Notes: generated by a model not told the origin, from the sequence alone. A stretch of DNA of 64,000 nucleotides from Roseicella sp. DB1501 (GCF_013112485.1 NZ_JABFHG010000009.1:1-64000), one strand, 5' to 3'. Positions 16,667 to 26,733 are shown, counted from the first letter of the stretch. Translations and numbers: made by a program.

Positions 16667-17647
16667 ATGCGCCTCGGCCGCCGCGCCGCCCTCGCCACTC
16701 CCGCCGCGCTGCTGGCCGCGCTGCTCGCCACTCGGGCGCGGGCGCAGGATTTCCCCGAGCGCACGGTGCGCATCGTCGTGCCCTTCACCCCGGCGGGGCA
16801 GACCGACATCATGGCGCGGCTGGTGGCGCAGCGCCTGCAGACGGATTGGGGCAAGCCGGTCGTTGTCGAGAACCGGCCGGGCGGCAATGCGCTGATCGGC
16901 GCCGATGCGGTCGCCAAGGCGCCGGCCGACGGCCACACGCTGCTCGCCTGCACGGTGACGCATGCGATCAACGCCTCGCTCTTCCCGCAGGCGCCCTACG
17001 ACTTCCTGCGCGACCTGCGGGCGCTGACCCTGCTCGGCTCGCTGCCGCTCGTCGTCGTGGTGCGGCGGGAGGCGCCCTGGCCGGACCTCGCGACCCTCGC
17101 CGCCGCGGCGCGCGGCGGGCAGCGGCTGAATGGCGGCTCCTCCGGCACCGGCTCGGCGCCGCATCTGGGGCTGGAGCTGTTCCGCCGCGCCGCCGGGGCG
17201 GGGGCGAATCTCGTGCACGTGCCCTATCGCGGCGGCGCGCCCTCGGTGACCGACCTGGTCGCCGGCAATCTCGACCTCATCGTCTCCAACCTGCCGGAAT
17301 GCATCACCCAGGTGCAGGCCGGCACGCTGCGGGCGCTGGCGGTGACGGAGCCGGAGCGGCACCGGCTGCTGCCGGCGGTGCCGACCAGCGCCGAGGCCGG
17401 GCTGCCGGCGCTGCGCATGACGAGCTGGACCGCGATCCTCGCCCCGGCCGGCCTGCCGGAGCCGCTCGCCGCCCGCATCGCCGCAGCGACGCGCCAGGCG
17501 CTGACCGATCCGGTGCTGCGCGACAAGGCGGCTGAGCTCGGCTTCGCGCTGATCGGCGCCGGGCCTGAGGAGAGCCGCCGCTTCGTCGCGGCGGAGGTGG
17601 CGCGCTATGCCCAGCTCATCGCCGAGGCGGGGATCCGGGCGGACTAG
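16667..17647 (+). CDS. Bug-family tripartite tricarboxylate receptor
   Basis: Periplasmic receptor of 326 aa. Signal peptide [20 protein letters not shown] with cleavage after ARAQ, then [75 protein letters not shown] and [20 protein letters not shown]. All Bug landmarks are present. The gene is coupled to the SsuD-like monooxygenase upstream, which suggests the ligand is the enzyme's substrate. No cognate membrane subunits are nearby. A dispersed repeat begins right after its stop codon. Confidence 0.88.
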   Translation: MRLGRRAALATPAALLAALLATRARAQDFPERTVRIVVPFTPAGQTDIMARLVAQRLQTDWGKPVVVENRPGGNALIGADAVAKAPADGHTLLACTVTHAINASLFPQAPYDFLRDLRALTLLGSLPLVVVVRREAPWPDLATLAAAARGGQRLNGGSSGTGSAPHLGLELFRRAAGAGANLVHVPYRGGAPSVTDLVAGNLDLIVSNLPECITQVQAGTLRALAVTEPERHRLLPAVPTSAEAGLPALRMTSWTAILAPAGLPEPLAARIAAATRQALTDPVLRDKAAELGFALIGAGPEESRRFVAAEVARYAQLIAEAGIRAD

Positions 17648-17797
17648 ATCCCCACAAAACCGCTACGCGTCTTCGCGGGGGCCCCGTCGATCCCCACAAA
17701 ACCGCTACGCGGCTTTGCGGGGGCCCTGTGATTCGCTCGGGGCCCGGGATGCATCACAGCCAGCCGAGGCAAAGCCTCGGCTGGGCAACGGGAGGCG
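17648..17797. repeat. Intergenic palindromic repeat R1, copy 1 (5' module duplicated)
   Basis: Copy of a repeat also found at 19719-19827 and 23201-23308. The 5' module (CCCCACAAAACCGCTACGCG to CGGGGGCCC) occurs twice in tandem here, at 17648-17689 and 17690-17726. A shared core GATTCGC...GGGCCC...CACAGCC and a 3' hairpin AGCCGAGGC-AAA-GCCTCGGCT (17762-17782, perfect) follow. It lies between the 3' ends of two convergent genes. Confidence 0.8.
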
Positions 17798-17858
17798 CGG
17801 GGTGGGCCGGGCGTGCTGGCGCCCCACGACGGCGCGCAGCGACGTTCGCGGGGCGCGC

Positions 17859-18617
17859 TCACAGCCGCCGCAGCAGCTCCGCCTTCTTGGCGGCGAATTC
17901 CTCGTCGCTGAGGATGCCCTTCTCCCGCAGCCCGGCCAGGCGCTCGATCAGGGCGAGCGGGTCGCCGCCCTCCGAGGTGCCCTCCGGCACGGCCTGCGGC
18001 GGCGGCGCCATGGGCGGCGCGGCCGGGGCAGCGGGCGCCGCATCGAGCGGCTGCAACTCCTCCAACCGCACCGTGCCCTGGTCGGTCGAGAAGCTCAGCG
18101 ATTGCCCCGACCCCTGCTGCTGCGAGGCGCCGTAGATCTGCCGCGTACCGGTATCGTAGAGGCTGGTCCGGCCGCCCTGCTGCACGGCAAGCCGCCGCGC
18201 CGCCGGGAAATAGGCGTAGCGCATGTCGTTCTGGCCGCCGCTGCTCGCCGGCGCGCCGAGCTCGGCCGGCCACCAAGTGCCGCCGAAGCCGCCCCCGAAC
18301 CCACTGCTAACCCCACCCACCGCGGCGCCGGGCATGGGCGCAGCGAAGACCGGCCCTTCCCGCAGCAGCCCGGCCAGGTCGGTGCAGAGCGCATTGACCC
18401 GGGCGCGCAGGCCCTGGTTGAACATATCGCCGACCATGATCATGCCGCCCTGCGACCACTGGCCCATGCCGCCGAGCTCGGGATGGCTGAACTGCGCCAT
18501 GGTCCCGCCGCCCTGGACAAGAGCCTGCAGCAGCGTCGCGGCGGCGTCGGTGCTGACGCCGTGGCGTGCGGCGATGGCGTCGAGGCGCCGGCGCGCCTCC
18601 GGGGTCAGGTCCTGCAT
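17859..18617 (-). CDS. SHOCT-domain hypothetical protein
   Basis: Protein of 252 aa. The N-terminal segment [20 protein letters not shown], with [20 protein letters not shown], is helical. The middle is Gly-rich ([14 protein letters not shown]), and [19 protein letters not shown] looks like a small beta region. The C-terminus, [20 protein letters not shown] followed by [14 protein letters not shown], is a clear SHOCT (short C-terminal) motif. SHOCT motifs are linked to oligomerisation or membrane and nucleic-acid contacts, but the function here is unknown. The ATG at 18617 starts the conserved [11 protein letters not shown] segment. Confidence 0.75.
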   Translation of the reverse strand: MQDLTPEARRRLDAIAARHGVSTDAAATLLQALVQGGGTMAQFSHPELGGMGQWSQGGMIMVGDMFNQGLRARVNALCTDLAGLLREGPVFAAPMPGAAVGGVSSGFGGGFGGTWWPAELGAPASSGGQNDMRYAYFPAARRLAVQQGGRTSLYDTGTRQIYGASQQQGSGQSLSFSTDQGTVRLEELQPLDAAPAAPAAPPMAPPPQAVPEGTSEGGDPLALIERLAGLREKGILSDEEFAAKKAELLRRL

Positions 18618-18737
18618 GGGCGGCTCCGCTGGGTGGGTCCCGTTCCCATAACGGCACCGGCGGCCATGGCCATTCACGCCTCACGGCGCGGTGGGGCCCG
18701 GCTTGGTCGGGGCGCCGGGCATGCCAATATCCGGCGC

Positions 18738-19760
<1,023 letters not shown>

Positions 19761-19840
19761 TTCGCCCCAGGCCCTGAGCACGTCACAGCCTGCCGCGGCG
19801 AAGCCGCGTCAGGGCAACGGGAGGCGACCGGCCGACGCCC

Positions 19841-20500
19841 TCACCCCCCGCCGAGCAGGCGGCGGATCTTCCGCACCGCGCTGTCCGGCGTGGTGAAGAC
19901 CGGCCGCCCCGTCGCCTCGGCGACCAGCGGTGCCGCCCGCGCCAGGCTGAACTGCGCCAGCGCGATCACGTCGCACGCGCCGAGGCGCCGCGCCGCCTCC
20001 GCGGCCAGCCGGTCATGCGTCGCGCCGTCGCCGGCATCGAGCGCGGCGAGCGAGCCCTCGGCATGGCAGGGGACGAGCTCCACATCGGCCGGGAATTCCG
20101 GCGGCATGCTCTGCAGCGTGGGCGCGAAGCTCGCCAGCAGCCCGATCCGCGGCCGCCTTCCGCCCGCCGCCTCGCGCGCGGCGGCCACCGCCTCCTCGAT
20201 CATCGCCTCGTTCGGCTTCAGCACCGGGCGCGGCGCCTGCTCGGCCGCCACCGCCTCGATGCAGGGGCCGAAGGCGGAGCAGGTGAAGAGGATGCCGGCC
20301 GCCCCGGTGCCCACCGCATAGCGCGAGAGGGTCAGGAAGCGCTCCGTCATCGCCGGGGTCAGCGACCCGGCCCGCGCCAGGTCGGCCGAGAGGCTGTCGT
20401 CGAGCAGATTCATCAGCACCGCCTCCGGCCAGGCGCGGGCGAAGGCGGCCTCGATCGGCGGCGGCGAGTGCCGCAGGGCGTGGATCAGCGCGATGCGCAT
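19841..20500 (-). CDS. Asp/Glu/hydantoin racemase family protein
   Basis: Protein of 219 aa with the two-domain Asp/Glu racemase layout. MRIALIHALRHSPPPIEAAF begins the first domain. ILFTCSAFGPCIEAV provides the first catalytic-type Cys (about residue 74), and GGRRPRIGLLASFAPTLQSM starts the second domain. The second catalytic Cys position reads DVIALAQFSLARAAPLV, with no Cys, as in some decarboxylase or one-cysteine members. A classic two-base racemase is therefore unlikely; a decarboxylase or isomerase is more plausible. The ATG at 20500 is 15 bases from the stop of the upstream secreted-protein gene, so they may be co-transcribed. Confidence 0.75.
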   Translation of the reverse strand: MRIALIHALRHSPPPIEAAFARAWPEAVLMNLLDDSLSADLARAGSLTPAMTERFLTLSRYAVGTGAAGILFTCSAFGPCIEAVAAEQAPRPVLKPNEAMIEEAVAAAREAAGGRRPRIGLLASFAPTLQSMPPEFPADVELVPCHAEGSLAALDAGDGATHDRLAAEAARRLGACDVIALAQFSLARAAPLVAEATGRPVFTTPDSAVRKIRRLLGGG

Positions 20501-20515
20501 GGGGCCGGCCTCCGG

Positions 20516-20974
20516 TCAGCGCGCCGTGGTGCAGCGCTTGAGCGTCGAGGGAAACTCCGCGCAGCTGGGGAAGGCGATCTCGTCCGGCCCCTTGCGCTCC
20601 ACCCGGAGCGCGTTCGGCCCGGCGGGGCAGCCGAAGCCGGCATCGGGGGCCGGCCGCGGGCCCATCGGGCCGAGCACCGGCGCGGCCTGGATGAAGCGGA
20701 ATTCCAGGCCGTTCGGCACCTCGGCCACCGTCTCGATGGTCCGCTCGCGATAGGCGGTGTCGAGGACCGAGACGCGCATGACGATGTCGCGGGTGAAGAT
20801 CACCGTCGGGTTGCCGAAGCAGGCCGGGGTGCCGGCATCGCCGGGCGGGAAGATGCCGCCGGTCCAGGACCCGAAGACCCATTCATGCGGCGGCCCCTGG
20901 CGCGGCTGCGCCTCGGCATCCATGCTCCCCATCAGGGGCAGCCCCAAGGCCAGCAGCAGGGCCCAATGCCGCAT
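20516..20974 (-). CDS. Secreted hypothetical protein
   Basis: Protein of 152 aa with a signal peptide (MRHWALLLALGLPLMGSMDA, cleavage near AEAQ). The mature part contains HEWVFGSWTGGIFPPGD and four Cys residues (TPACFGNP, GFGCPAG, FPSCAEF, LKRCTTAR), suggesting two disulfides in the periplasm. The segment VFGSWTGG recurs in small alphaproteobacterial exported proteins I have seen annotated only as hypothetical. It is followed closely by the racemase-like gene on the same strand. Function unknown. Confidence 0.65.
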   Translation of the reverse strand: MRHWALLLALGLPLMGSMDAEAQPRQGPPHEWVFGSWTGGIFPPGDAGTPACFGNPTVIFTRDIVMRVSVLDTAYRERTIETVAEVPNGLEFRFIQAAPVLGPMGPRPAPDAGFGCPAGPNALRVERKGPDEIAFPSCAEFPSTLKRCTTAR

Positions 20975-21011
20975 CCGACGTCCTCCGCTCCGAGTCTGCG
21001 GCCTATCTAGA

Positions 21012-21110
21012 GCCGATCGCCGCAGGGCGGAACGCCCGGAGGCGTGAATCGGCTCTATCCAGCTTTGCGCCGATCGCCGCAGGGCGGAACGCCCGGAGGC
21101 GTGAATCGGC
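21012..21110. repeat. Tandem pair of 42-bp palindromic repeats (R4)
   Basis: The same 42 bases occur at 21012-21053 and 21069-21110, starting GCCGATCGCCGCAGGGCGG and ending GGAGGCGTGAATCGGC. Each unit is an imperfect palindrome with CGCAGGGCGGAACGCCCGG in the centre. In copy 1 the flanks extend the pairing (AGAGCCGAT...ATCGGCTCT). The pair begins 14 bases past the 3' end of the MFS gene, so it may act as a tandem terminator. Confidence 0.8.
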
Positions 21111-21124
21111 CGTCATGCGGCGCC

Positions 21125-22348
21125 TCAGGCCAGCGCCGGCCGCGGCTGCGGCGCCGGGTCGCGTACCGGCAGGTGGACCAGGGCGGCGAAGGCGGCGGCG
21201 AGGATGCAGATCACCCACATCAGGTCGTAGCTGCCGGTGCGGTCGAAGACCACGCCGCCCAGCCAGGCTCCGGTGAAGCCGCCGATCTGATGGCCGAGGA
21301 AGATCAGCCCGAAGATCGTCGCCAGCCAGCGGGTGCCGAAATTCCGCGCGCAGAGCGCGACGGTCGGCGGCACGGTCGAGAGCCAGAGCAGCCCCATCAC
21401 TGCCGAGAAGGCCAGCACGCTGACGGTCGTCTTCTCGGCGAAGAAGAAGATCGTCATCACCACGGCGCGCGAGGCGTAGATCGCCACCAGCAGCTCCCGC
21501 CGCCGCCAGCGGGTGGAGAGCTCCCCCGCGCCCAGGGCACCGGCGATGTTGAACAGTCCGATCAGGCTGATCGCCCCGGCGCCCACCGCCGCCGGCAGGT
21601 GACAGGAGGCAACGAAGCCCGGCAGGTGGATCGCCAGGAAGGAGACATGCAGGCCGCAGACGAAGAAGCCGCAGAACAGGTACCAGAAGCTCGGCGTGCG
21701 GAAGGCAAACTGCAACGCCTCCATCGCCGTCTGCTCGGCGACGGCGGGGCCGGCCTTGGGCGGCGGCCGGTCGTTCAGCGGCAGGGCGAGGGGGATCATC
21801 AGCAGCGAGAGCAGGGCGACGGCGATGAGCGCCCCCTGCCAGCCGAGGCCGAGGATGCCGAGCTGCACCAGCGGCACCACCAGGAACTGGCCGAGCGAGG
21901 AGCCGGCGGTGCCGAGGCCGGTGGCGCGGCCGCGCTGCGCCTCCGGCAACAGCCGGGTCAGGCTCGCCATGATCACCGGCATGCCGGCCGCCGAGACGGC
22001 CGAGCCCATGACCAGCCCGGCGAAGAAGGTGAAGAAGGGCAGCCCGTCCGAGAGGGCCATGCCGAGCACGCCGATGCATTGCAGCAGCGCCCCGGCGATG
22101 ATCACCTGCCGGGCGCCGATACGGTCCGCCACCTGCCCCCAGATCGGCTGGGTGAGGCCGTTGACCAGCACCTGCACGGCGATGGCGAAGGCGAAGCCGG
22201 AGGCCGACCAGCCATGCGCCGTGGTCATCGGCGCGAGGAACAGGCCGAAGCTCTGGCGGAAGCCCATGGCGAGCGCGGCGCAGGCCACGCCGCAGGCGAT
22301 GAGCAGCCCGATCGCTACCCCCGCGCCGCCTGCCGTCCGGACGCGCAT
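21125..22348 (-). CDS. MFS transporter
   Basis: Major facilitator superfamily protein of 407 aa with about 12 hydrophobic segments. Landmarks: the N-terminal LLIACGVACAALAMGFRQSF, the motif-A region between helices 2 and 3 reading QPIWGQVADRIGARQVIIAG, GTAGSSLGQFLVVPLVQLG in helix 5, and FGLIFLGHQIGGFTGAWLGG near helix 11. It is close to oxalate/formate- or monocarboxylate-type MFS permeases, where the FRQSFGLF segment is common. Substrate unknown; a small carboxylate is my best guess. It is divergent from the DedA-like gene. Confidence 0.85.
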   Translation of the reverse strand: MRVRTAGGAGVAIGLLIACGVACAALAMGFRQSFGLFLAPMTTAHGWSASGFAFAIAVQVLVNGLTQPIWGQVADRIGARQVIIAGALLQCIGVLGMALSDGLPFFTFFAGLVMGSAVSAAGMPVIMASLTRLLPEAQRGRATGLGTAGSSLGQFLVVPLVQLGILGLGWQGALIAVALLSLLMIPLALPLNDRPPPKAGPAVAEQTAMEALQFAFRTPSFWYLFCGFFVCGLHVSFLAIHLPGFVASCHLPAAVGAGAISLIGLFNIAGALGAGELSTRWRRRELLVAIYASRAVVMTIFFFAEKTTVSVLAFSAVMGLLWLSTVPPTVALCARNFGTRWLATIFGLIFLGHQIGGFTGAWLGGVVFDRTGSYDLMWVICILAAAFAALVHLPVRDPAPQPRPALA

Positions 22349-22619
22349 GCCACCCTCCGCCCATGTGATAAGCTATGATCCCATCGCGGACATAATCAAA
22401 GCAACTGCGTTGGGTGCATGGCTGTGGTAAGCCGATATGAACCCCTCGCGGGGCATCGCCTTCGATGTTGCGCTGCGATAGGCAATCGTGCCAAGCCGCC
22501 CCATCCGCTTCGGCCGGCCCATCCGGGCTGCCCGCAAGGCCGTCGCGGCGCCTGTCGTTTCGTCGCATGCCGCGCCGCCCGGAGCCACCGGTCCGGTCGC
22601 CGGCGCAGGGGATCCCGAG

Positions 22620-23198
22620 ATGCTGCGTGCCCTCTATGACCGCGTGCTGGCGCTGTCGGCACATCGGCGCGCGCCGGCCTGGCTGGCCGGCGTCAGCTTC
22701 GCCGAGAGCAGCGTCTTCCCGATCCCGCCCGATGCCATGCTGATCCCGATGTGCATCGCGCGGCCGGACCAGGCCTATCGCTACGCGCTGATCTGCACCA
22801 TCGCCTCGGTGCTCGGCGGCGTCGCCGGCTATGCGATCGGCTACTTCCTGTTCGAGGCGCTGGCCGAGCCGGTGCTGCGCGCCTACGGCTATGCCGATGC
22901 GCTGCTGCGCTTCGAATCCTGGTACGAGCGCTGGGGGGCGCTGGTGATCCTGATCAAGGGGCTGACGCCGATCCCCTACAAGATCGTCACCATCGCGTCC
23001 GGCGCCGCCAAATTCAACTTCCTGATCTTCCTCGCCGCCAGCCTGGTGACGCGGGCGGCGCGCTTCTTCCTGCTCGCCTTCCTGCTGCGCCGCTTCGGCC
23101 CGCCGATCCGCGATTTCATCGAGCGGCGGCTGACCCTGGTGACGACCGGCGCCGCGGCCGGCATCCTCGCCGGCTTCCTGGCGCTGCGATACCTGTAG
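22620..23198 (+). CDS. DedA/VTT-domain membrane protein (YqaA-like)
   Basis: Membrane protein of 192 aa. FAESSVFPIPPDAMLIPMCI and ASVLGGVAGYAIGYFLFEAL, then IKGLTPIPYKIVTIASGAAKF and LVTRAARFFLLAFLLRRFG, are the re-entrant-loop and helix blocks of the DedA/SNARE-associated (VTT) family. The short YqaA branch usually has this length. DedA proteins are linked to membrane lipid (polyprenyl-phosphate or phospholipid) translocation and envelope homeostasis. The ATG at 22620 is preferred, since the upstream frame encodes only Pro/Arg-rich sequence. Convergent with a Bug gene across repeat R1 copy 3. Confidence 0.85.
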   Translation: MLRALYDRVLALSAHRRAPAWLAGVSFAESSVFPIPPDAMLIPMCIARPDQAYRYALICTIASVLGGVAGYAIGYFLFEALAEPVLRAYGYADALLRFESWYERWGALVILIKGLTPIPYKIVTIASGAAKFNFLIFLAASLVTRAARFFLLAFLLRRFGPPIRDFIERRLTLVTTGAAAGILAGFLALRYL

Positions 23199-23200
23199 TA

Positions 23201-23308
23201 TTCCCCACGACGTCGCTGCGCGCCGTCGCGGGGGGGCCGTGATTCACCCCGGGCCCGAGGCGCGTCACAGCCTGTCGCAGCGAAGCCGCGACAGGGCAGC
23301 GGGTGGCG
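23201..23308. repeat. Intergenic palindromic repeat R1, copy 3
   Basis: Third copy: TTCCCCACGACGTCGCTGCG, CGCCGTCGCGGGGGGGCC, GTGATTCACCCCGGGCCC and hairpin CCTGTCGCAGC-GAA-GCCGCGACAGG (one mismatch). A related partial palindrome, CGTCGCGCAAGCGACGTCGCG, follows at 23440-23460, adjacent to the convergent Bug gene. As with copies 1 and 2, it separates convergent genes. Confidence 0.8.
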
Positions 23309-23464
23309 GCTGCATCGGCAGGGTGCCATCCATTCCAGACATGCGCCGAACCCGTCGCTGCTCGTTGTCCTGTCGCGGCTTCCGCCGTGGCAGGCCATGA
23401 CGTGCCTGGGACTTGAGGGCCCCACCGGGGGTCCCATGACGTCGCGCAAGCGACGTCGCGGGGA

Positions 23465-24433
23465 TCACTCCCGCCAGGGATGCTTCTCCCACAGCGCCGC
23501 GTAGTGGCGCTGCATCGCCACCAGCTCGGCGCGGTACTCGTCGGGGCCGAGCAGGCGCAGCGGCAGGGCGAGCTGGGTGGCCAGCGCCTGCCATTCGGGA
23601 TCGGCCACGGCCCGCTGCGCCGCGACGACGATCCGCTCCAGCACCGGCCGCGGCAGGCCGGCCGGGGCGGCGAGGCCGCGCATCGAGCCCTCGACCACGT
23701 CGAAGCCCTGCTCGCGGAAGGTCGGCACGTCCGGCATCACCGCCCAGCGGCTGGTGCCCATCTGGCCGATCGGCCGGAACAGCCCCTGCCGGTAGTCGCC
23801 GATCGCCTCGCCGATATTGGTCACCGCCAGCTCGATCTGGCGGGAGACGGTGGCGGTGCGCACCGGCGCGCCGCCGGCGAAGGGGACATGCAGGAATTTC
23901 GTGCCCGTCACCCGCTCCAGCGCCAGCACGGCCAGGTGGTCGTCCGAGCCGATGCCGGAGGTGCCGTAGCTGATCTGCCCCGGCCGGCGCTTCGCCTCCG
24001 CCACCAGGTCGGCGACAGTGCGGATCGGGCTGTCCGGCAGCACCCAGATGGCGCCCGGATCATCGACGATGTTCAGCAGCGGCAGCAGGTCGTCCAGCCG
24101 GAAGCGCGCCTGCGGCCGCTCGATCGGGATGGTGACGATGGTTGGCGTGTTGAGGAAGCCAATGGTGTAGCCATCCGGTCTGGCGCGGGCGAGCTCGGTG
24201 AAGCCGATCTCACCGGCGGCGCCGGGGCGGTTCACCACGGCGATGGGCTGGCCGAGATACTTCTCCATGATCCGCGCCAGCGGCCGGGCGGCGACATCGG
24301 TGCCGCCGCCGGCCGGAAAAGCGAGCACCATGGTCAGCGGCCGGTCGGGGAAGCCGCCGGCGGATGACTGTGCCAAGGCAGGGCGGGCGAGCGGCGCGGC
24401 CGCCAGCCCGGCGAGAAGGGCGCGTCTCTGCAT
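23465..24433 (-). CDS. Bug-family tripartite tricarboxylate receptor (paralogue A)
   Basis: Periplasmic receptor of 322 aa. Signal peptide MQRRALLAGLAAAPLARPALAQ, then LTMVLAFPAGGGTDVAARPL, NRPGAAGEIGFTELARARPD, GTSGIGSDDHLAVLALERVT, LHVPFAGGAPVRTA and PDVPTFREQGFDVVEGSMRG. It is clearly paralogous to the receptor at 25522-26487, sharing for example EQGFDVVEGSMRG, GIGSDDHLA and the C-terminal HPW(R/K)E. The two flank a beta-hydroxyacid dehydrogenase on the opposite strand. No transporter membrane subunits are nearby. Confidence 0.88.
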   Translation of the reverse strand: MQRRALLAGLAAAPLARPALAQSSAGGFPDRPLTMVLAFPAGGGTDVAARPLARIMEKYLGQPIAVVNRPGAAGEIGFTELARARPDGYTIGFLNTPTIVTIPIERPQARFRLDDLLPLLNIVDDPGAIWVLPDSPIRTVADLVAEAKRRPGQISYGTSGIGSDDHLAVLALERVTGTKFLHVPFAGGAPVRTATVSRQIELAVTNIGEAIGDYRQGLFRPIGQMGTSRWAVMPDVPTFREQGFDVVEGSMRGLAAPAGLPRPVLERIVVAAQRAVADPEWQALATQLALPLRLLGPDEYRAELVAMQRHYAALWEKHPWRE

Positions 24434-24630
24434 GGGTGATCCTCCCGGGTCGGGCGCGGCTGCGCGCGCTTGGTGGGGATCGGACCATGCCAAGGGCCAG
24501 GGGCGCAACAACATCGTCGGGAAAGGCGCGCGCGTTGAGGCGGGCAGGACGGAGGTTGCGATCGGATCGAGGGCAACCGGCCCGGGCCGCGCTCAACGGC
24601 GACGAAACGGCAATTCAGGGAGACATCGAC

Positions 24631-25494
24631 ATGGACGTGGCATTCCTCGGCCTGGGTCAGATGGGCACGGGCATGGTGGGCCGGCTGATCGAGGCCGGGC
24701 ACCGGGTGACGGTCTGGAACCGCGACGGCGCCAAGGCCGCGCCCTTCGCGGCGCGCGGCGCCCGGGTCGCGGCCAGCCCGGCCGAGGCGGCGCAGGTCGG
24801 CACCGTCATGACGATGCTGGCGAATGATGCGGCGGTGGAGGCGGTGGTCCTCGGCGAGGCCGGGCTGCTGGCGGCGGGGTCCGGCCTGCTGCACGTCTCC
24901 TGCAGCACGGTCAGCACCGCGCTCACGCAGCGGCTGGAGGCGGCGCATGCCGAAGCGGGCCAGCGCTTCGTCTCGGCGCAGGTGCTGGGGCGGCCCGACG
25001 TGGCGGCGGCGGGACGGCTGGCGGTGATCGCGGCCGGCGCGGCGGCGGATCTCGATGCCGTGCAGCCGCTGTTCGACGCGATCGGCGCCGGCACCACCCG
25101 CATGGGCGAGCGGCCGGTCATGGCGGCGGCGGCGAAGATCGCGCTCAATGCCGGCATCCCGGCGATCATCCAGATGCTGAGCGAGCAATTCCGCATCGCC
25201 GGCGCGCATGGCGTCCCGCCCGCCCGCCTGCTCGAGCTCCTGCTGGCGGCCGATTACGGCAACCGCATGCTCCGCAGCTACGGGCCGATCATCGCCGAGC
25301 AGAGGTTCGAGCCCGCCGGCTTCCCGATGCGGCTCGGCCGCAAGGATGTCGGCCTCGCCCTGGCAGCGGTGCAAGGCGAGGGGGCGGCGCTGCCGCTGGT
25401 CGCCTGGATCGCCGCGCGCATGGACGCGATCATCGCCGCCGGCGGCGGCGAGCGCGACTGGTCGGCGCTGGGCCAGCCGCCCGCGGCGGGATGA
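24631..25494 (+). CDS. NAD(P)-dependent beta-hydroxyacid dehydrogenase (3-hydroxyisobutyrate dehydrogenase family)
   Basis: Oxidoreductase of 287 aa. The Rossmann start MDVAFLGLGQMGTGMVGRLI has the GxGxMG fingerprint at residues 7-12, followed by VWNRDGAKAAPFAARGARVA, LLHVSCSTVSTALTQRLE (the substrate loop that usually reads GxVSG) and AKIALNAGIPAIIQMLSEQF, where Lys and Asn correspond to the catalytic K-x-x-x-N. KDVGLAL near the C-terminus is also conserved. It probably oxidises or reduces a small hydroxy acid or aldehyde. It lies between two Bug receptors on the other strand, divergent from one and convergent with the other. Confidence 0.82.
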   Translation: MDVAFLGLGQMGTGMVGRLIEAGHRVTVWNRDGAKAAPFAARGARVAASPAEAAQVGTVMTMLANDAAVEAVVLGEAGLLAAGSGLLHVSCSTVSTALTQRLEAAHAEAGQRFVSAQVLGRPDVAAAGRLAVIAAGAAADLDAVQPLFDAIGAGTTRMGERPVMAAAAKIALNAGIPAIIQMLSEQFRIAGAHGVPPARLLELLLAADYGNRMLRSYGPIIAEQRFEPAGFPMRLGRKDVGLALAAVQGEGAALPLVAWIAARMDAIIAAGGGERDWSALGQPPAAG

Positions 25495-25521
25495 GCCCCG
25501 TGGAGAACCCGGCGGGCGCGA

Positions 25522-26487
25522 TCACTCCTTCCAGGGATGCATCGCCCAGAGCTTCGCGTAATGCTCGCGCAGCGCCAGCAGCTCGGTCTTGAAGGCATCG
25601 GGGCCGAGGAAGCGCAGCGGCAGGCTCTGCTGCGTCGCCATCTGGCGGAAATCGGGGTCGTCCACCGCGCCGTGCACCGCCTTGGCCAGCCGCTCCAGCA
25701 CCGGCTGCGGCACGCCGGCCGGCGCCGCGACGCCGCGCATCGAGCCTTCGACGACATCGAAGCCCTGCTCGCGCGCCGTCGGCACGTCCGGCGTCGCCTC
25801 CCAGCGCCTGGTGCCGAGCTGCGCCAGCGGCCGGACCAGCCCCTGCCGGGCATCGGCGATGCCCTCGCCCATGTTCACCACCGCGACCGGCAGGTTCTTC
25901 GAGAACAGCGCGGTGCGCACCTGCGAGGAGCCGGCAAAGGGGATGTGCAGGAAGCGGGCGCCGGTCTGCCGTTCCAGCGCCAGCATCGCCAGATGGTCGT
26001 CCGAGCCGATGCCGGTGGTGCCGTAGCCGATGGTCCCCGGCTCCTTCTTCGCCGCCTCGACCAGCTCCTTCAGGCTGCGCCAGGGGCTGTCCGGCAGCAC
26101 CCAGATGCCGCCCGGATCGTCGACGATATTGGCGATCGGCACGAAATCCTCGAGCTGGAAGCGGGCCTGCCGCTCGATCGGGACGGTGACGATGGTCGGC
26201 GTGTTGATGAAGCCGATCGTGTAGCCATCGGGCTTCGACCGGGCGAGCTCGGCCCAGCCGATCTCACCGGCGGCGCCCGGGCGGTTCACCACCACCACCG
26301 TCTGGCCGAGCCCCTTCTCCATCGACCGCGCCAGGGTGCGCGCCGCGGTGTCGGTGCCGCCGCCGGCCGCATAGGCGACGATCATGGTGATCGGGTGGTC
26401 CGGAAAGGCGGGCTGCGCCTGGGCACCAGGGGAGAGCAAGGCAGCGAGGCCGAGGGACGGCAGGAGGGACAGAAGACGACGGCGCAT
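25522..26487 (-). CDS. Bug-family tripartite tricarboxylate receptor (paralogue B)
   Basis: Receptor of 321 aa. Signal peptide MRRRLLSLLPSLGLAALLSP, cleavage near AQAQP; core blocks ITMIVAYAAGGGTDTAARTL, NRPGAAGEIGWAELARSKPD, GTTGIGSDDHLAMLALERQT and PDVPTAREQGFDVVEGSMRG. By eye roughly two thirds of positions match paralogue A (23465-24433), so they derive from a duplication. The 3' end is 27 bases from the convergent dehydrogenase stop. Differences around PFAGSSQVRT versus PFAGGAPVRT, in the ligand-binding cleft region, may reflect different ligands. Confidence 0.88.
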   Translation of the reverse strand: MRRRLLSLLPSLGLAALLSPGAQAQPAFPDHPITMIVAYAAGGGTDTAARTLARSMEKGLGQTVVVVNRPGAAGEIGWAELARSKPDGYTIGFINTPTIVTVPIERQARFQLEDFVPIANIVDDPGGIWVLPDSPWRSLKELVEAAKKEPGTIGYGTTGIGSDDHLAMLALERQTGARFLHIPFAGSSQVRTALFSKNLPVAVVNMGEGIADARQGLVRPLAQLGTRRWEATPDVPTAREQGFDVVEGSMRGVAAPAGVPQPVLERLAKAVHGAVDDPDFRQMATQQSLPLRFLGPDAFKTELLALREHYAKLWAMHPWKE

Positions 26488-26686
26488 GAGCGATTCCTGG
26501 ACGGTTCCCGGACCCGGCGCCGCGCCGGACGCGCGGCCCGCGGTCATCCTTGTTGCGGCCCGGCCTGTGGCGGGCCGTGCTGCCCGGCAATCCGCAGGCT
26601 CGCGGATGCGGGAGGCTCGGCACGGATCGGACCATGCCGGGGGCGGAAAGTCCATCCCTGGCTCCGCACCCAGGTCATCGCTTGCT

Positions 26687-26733
26687 CGCGTGATTCACGC
26701 CTTTGGTGAATCCACCTCAGGCGATCACGCTCC
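26687..26733. repeat. Short palindromic repeat R3, copy 1
   Basis: CGCGTGATTCACGC, then GGTGAATCCACCTCAGGCG and ATCACGCTCCAG. Nearly the same stretch recurs at 32901-32950. GCGTGA-T-TCACGC is a perfect 6-base hairpin, and GATTCAC can also pair with GTGAATC. It lies 27 bases beyond the 3' end of the HWE kinase gene. Confidence 0.65.

Noticed and set aside
17648-17797. CRISPR array
   Set aside because: Repeats here are palindromic tandem modules without regular spacers, and no cas genes are present anywhere in the window.
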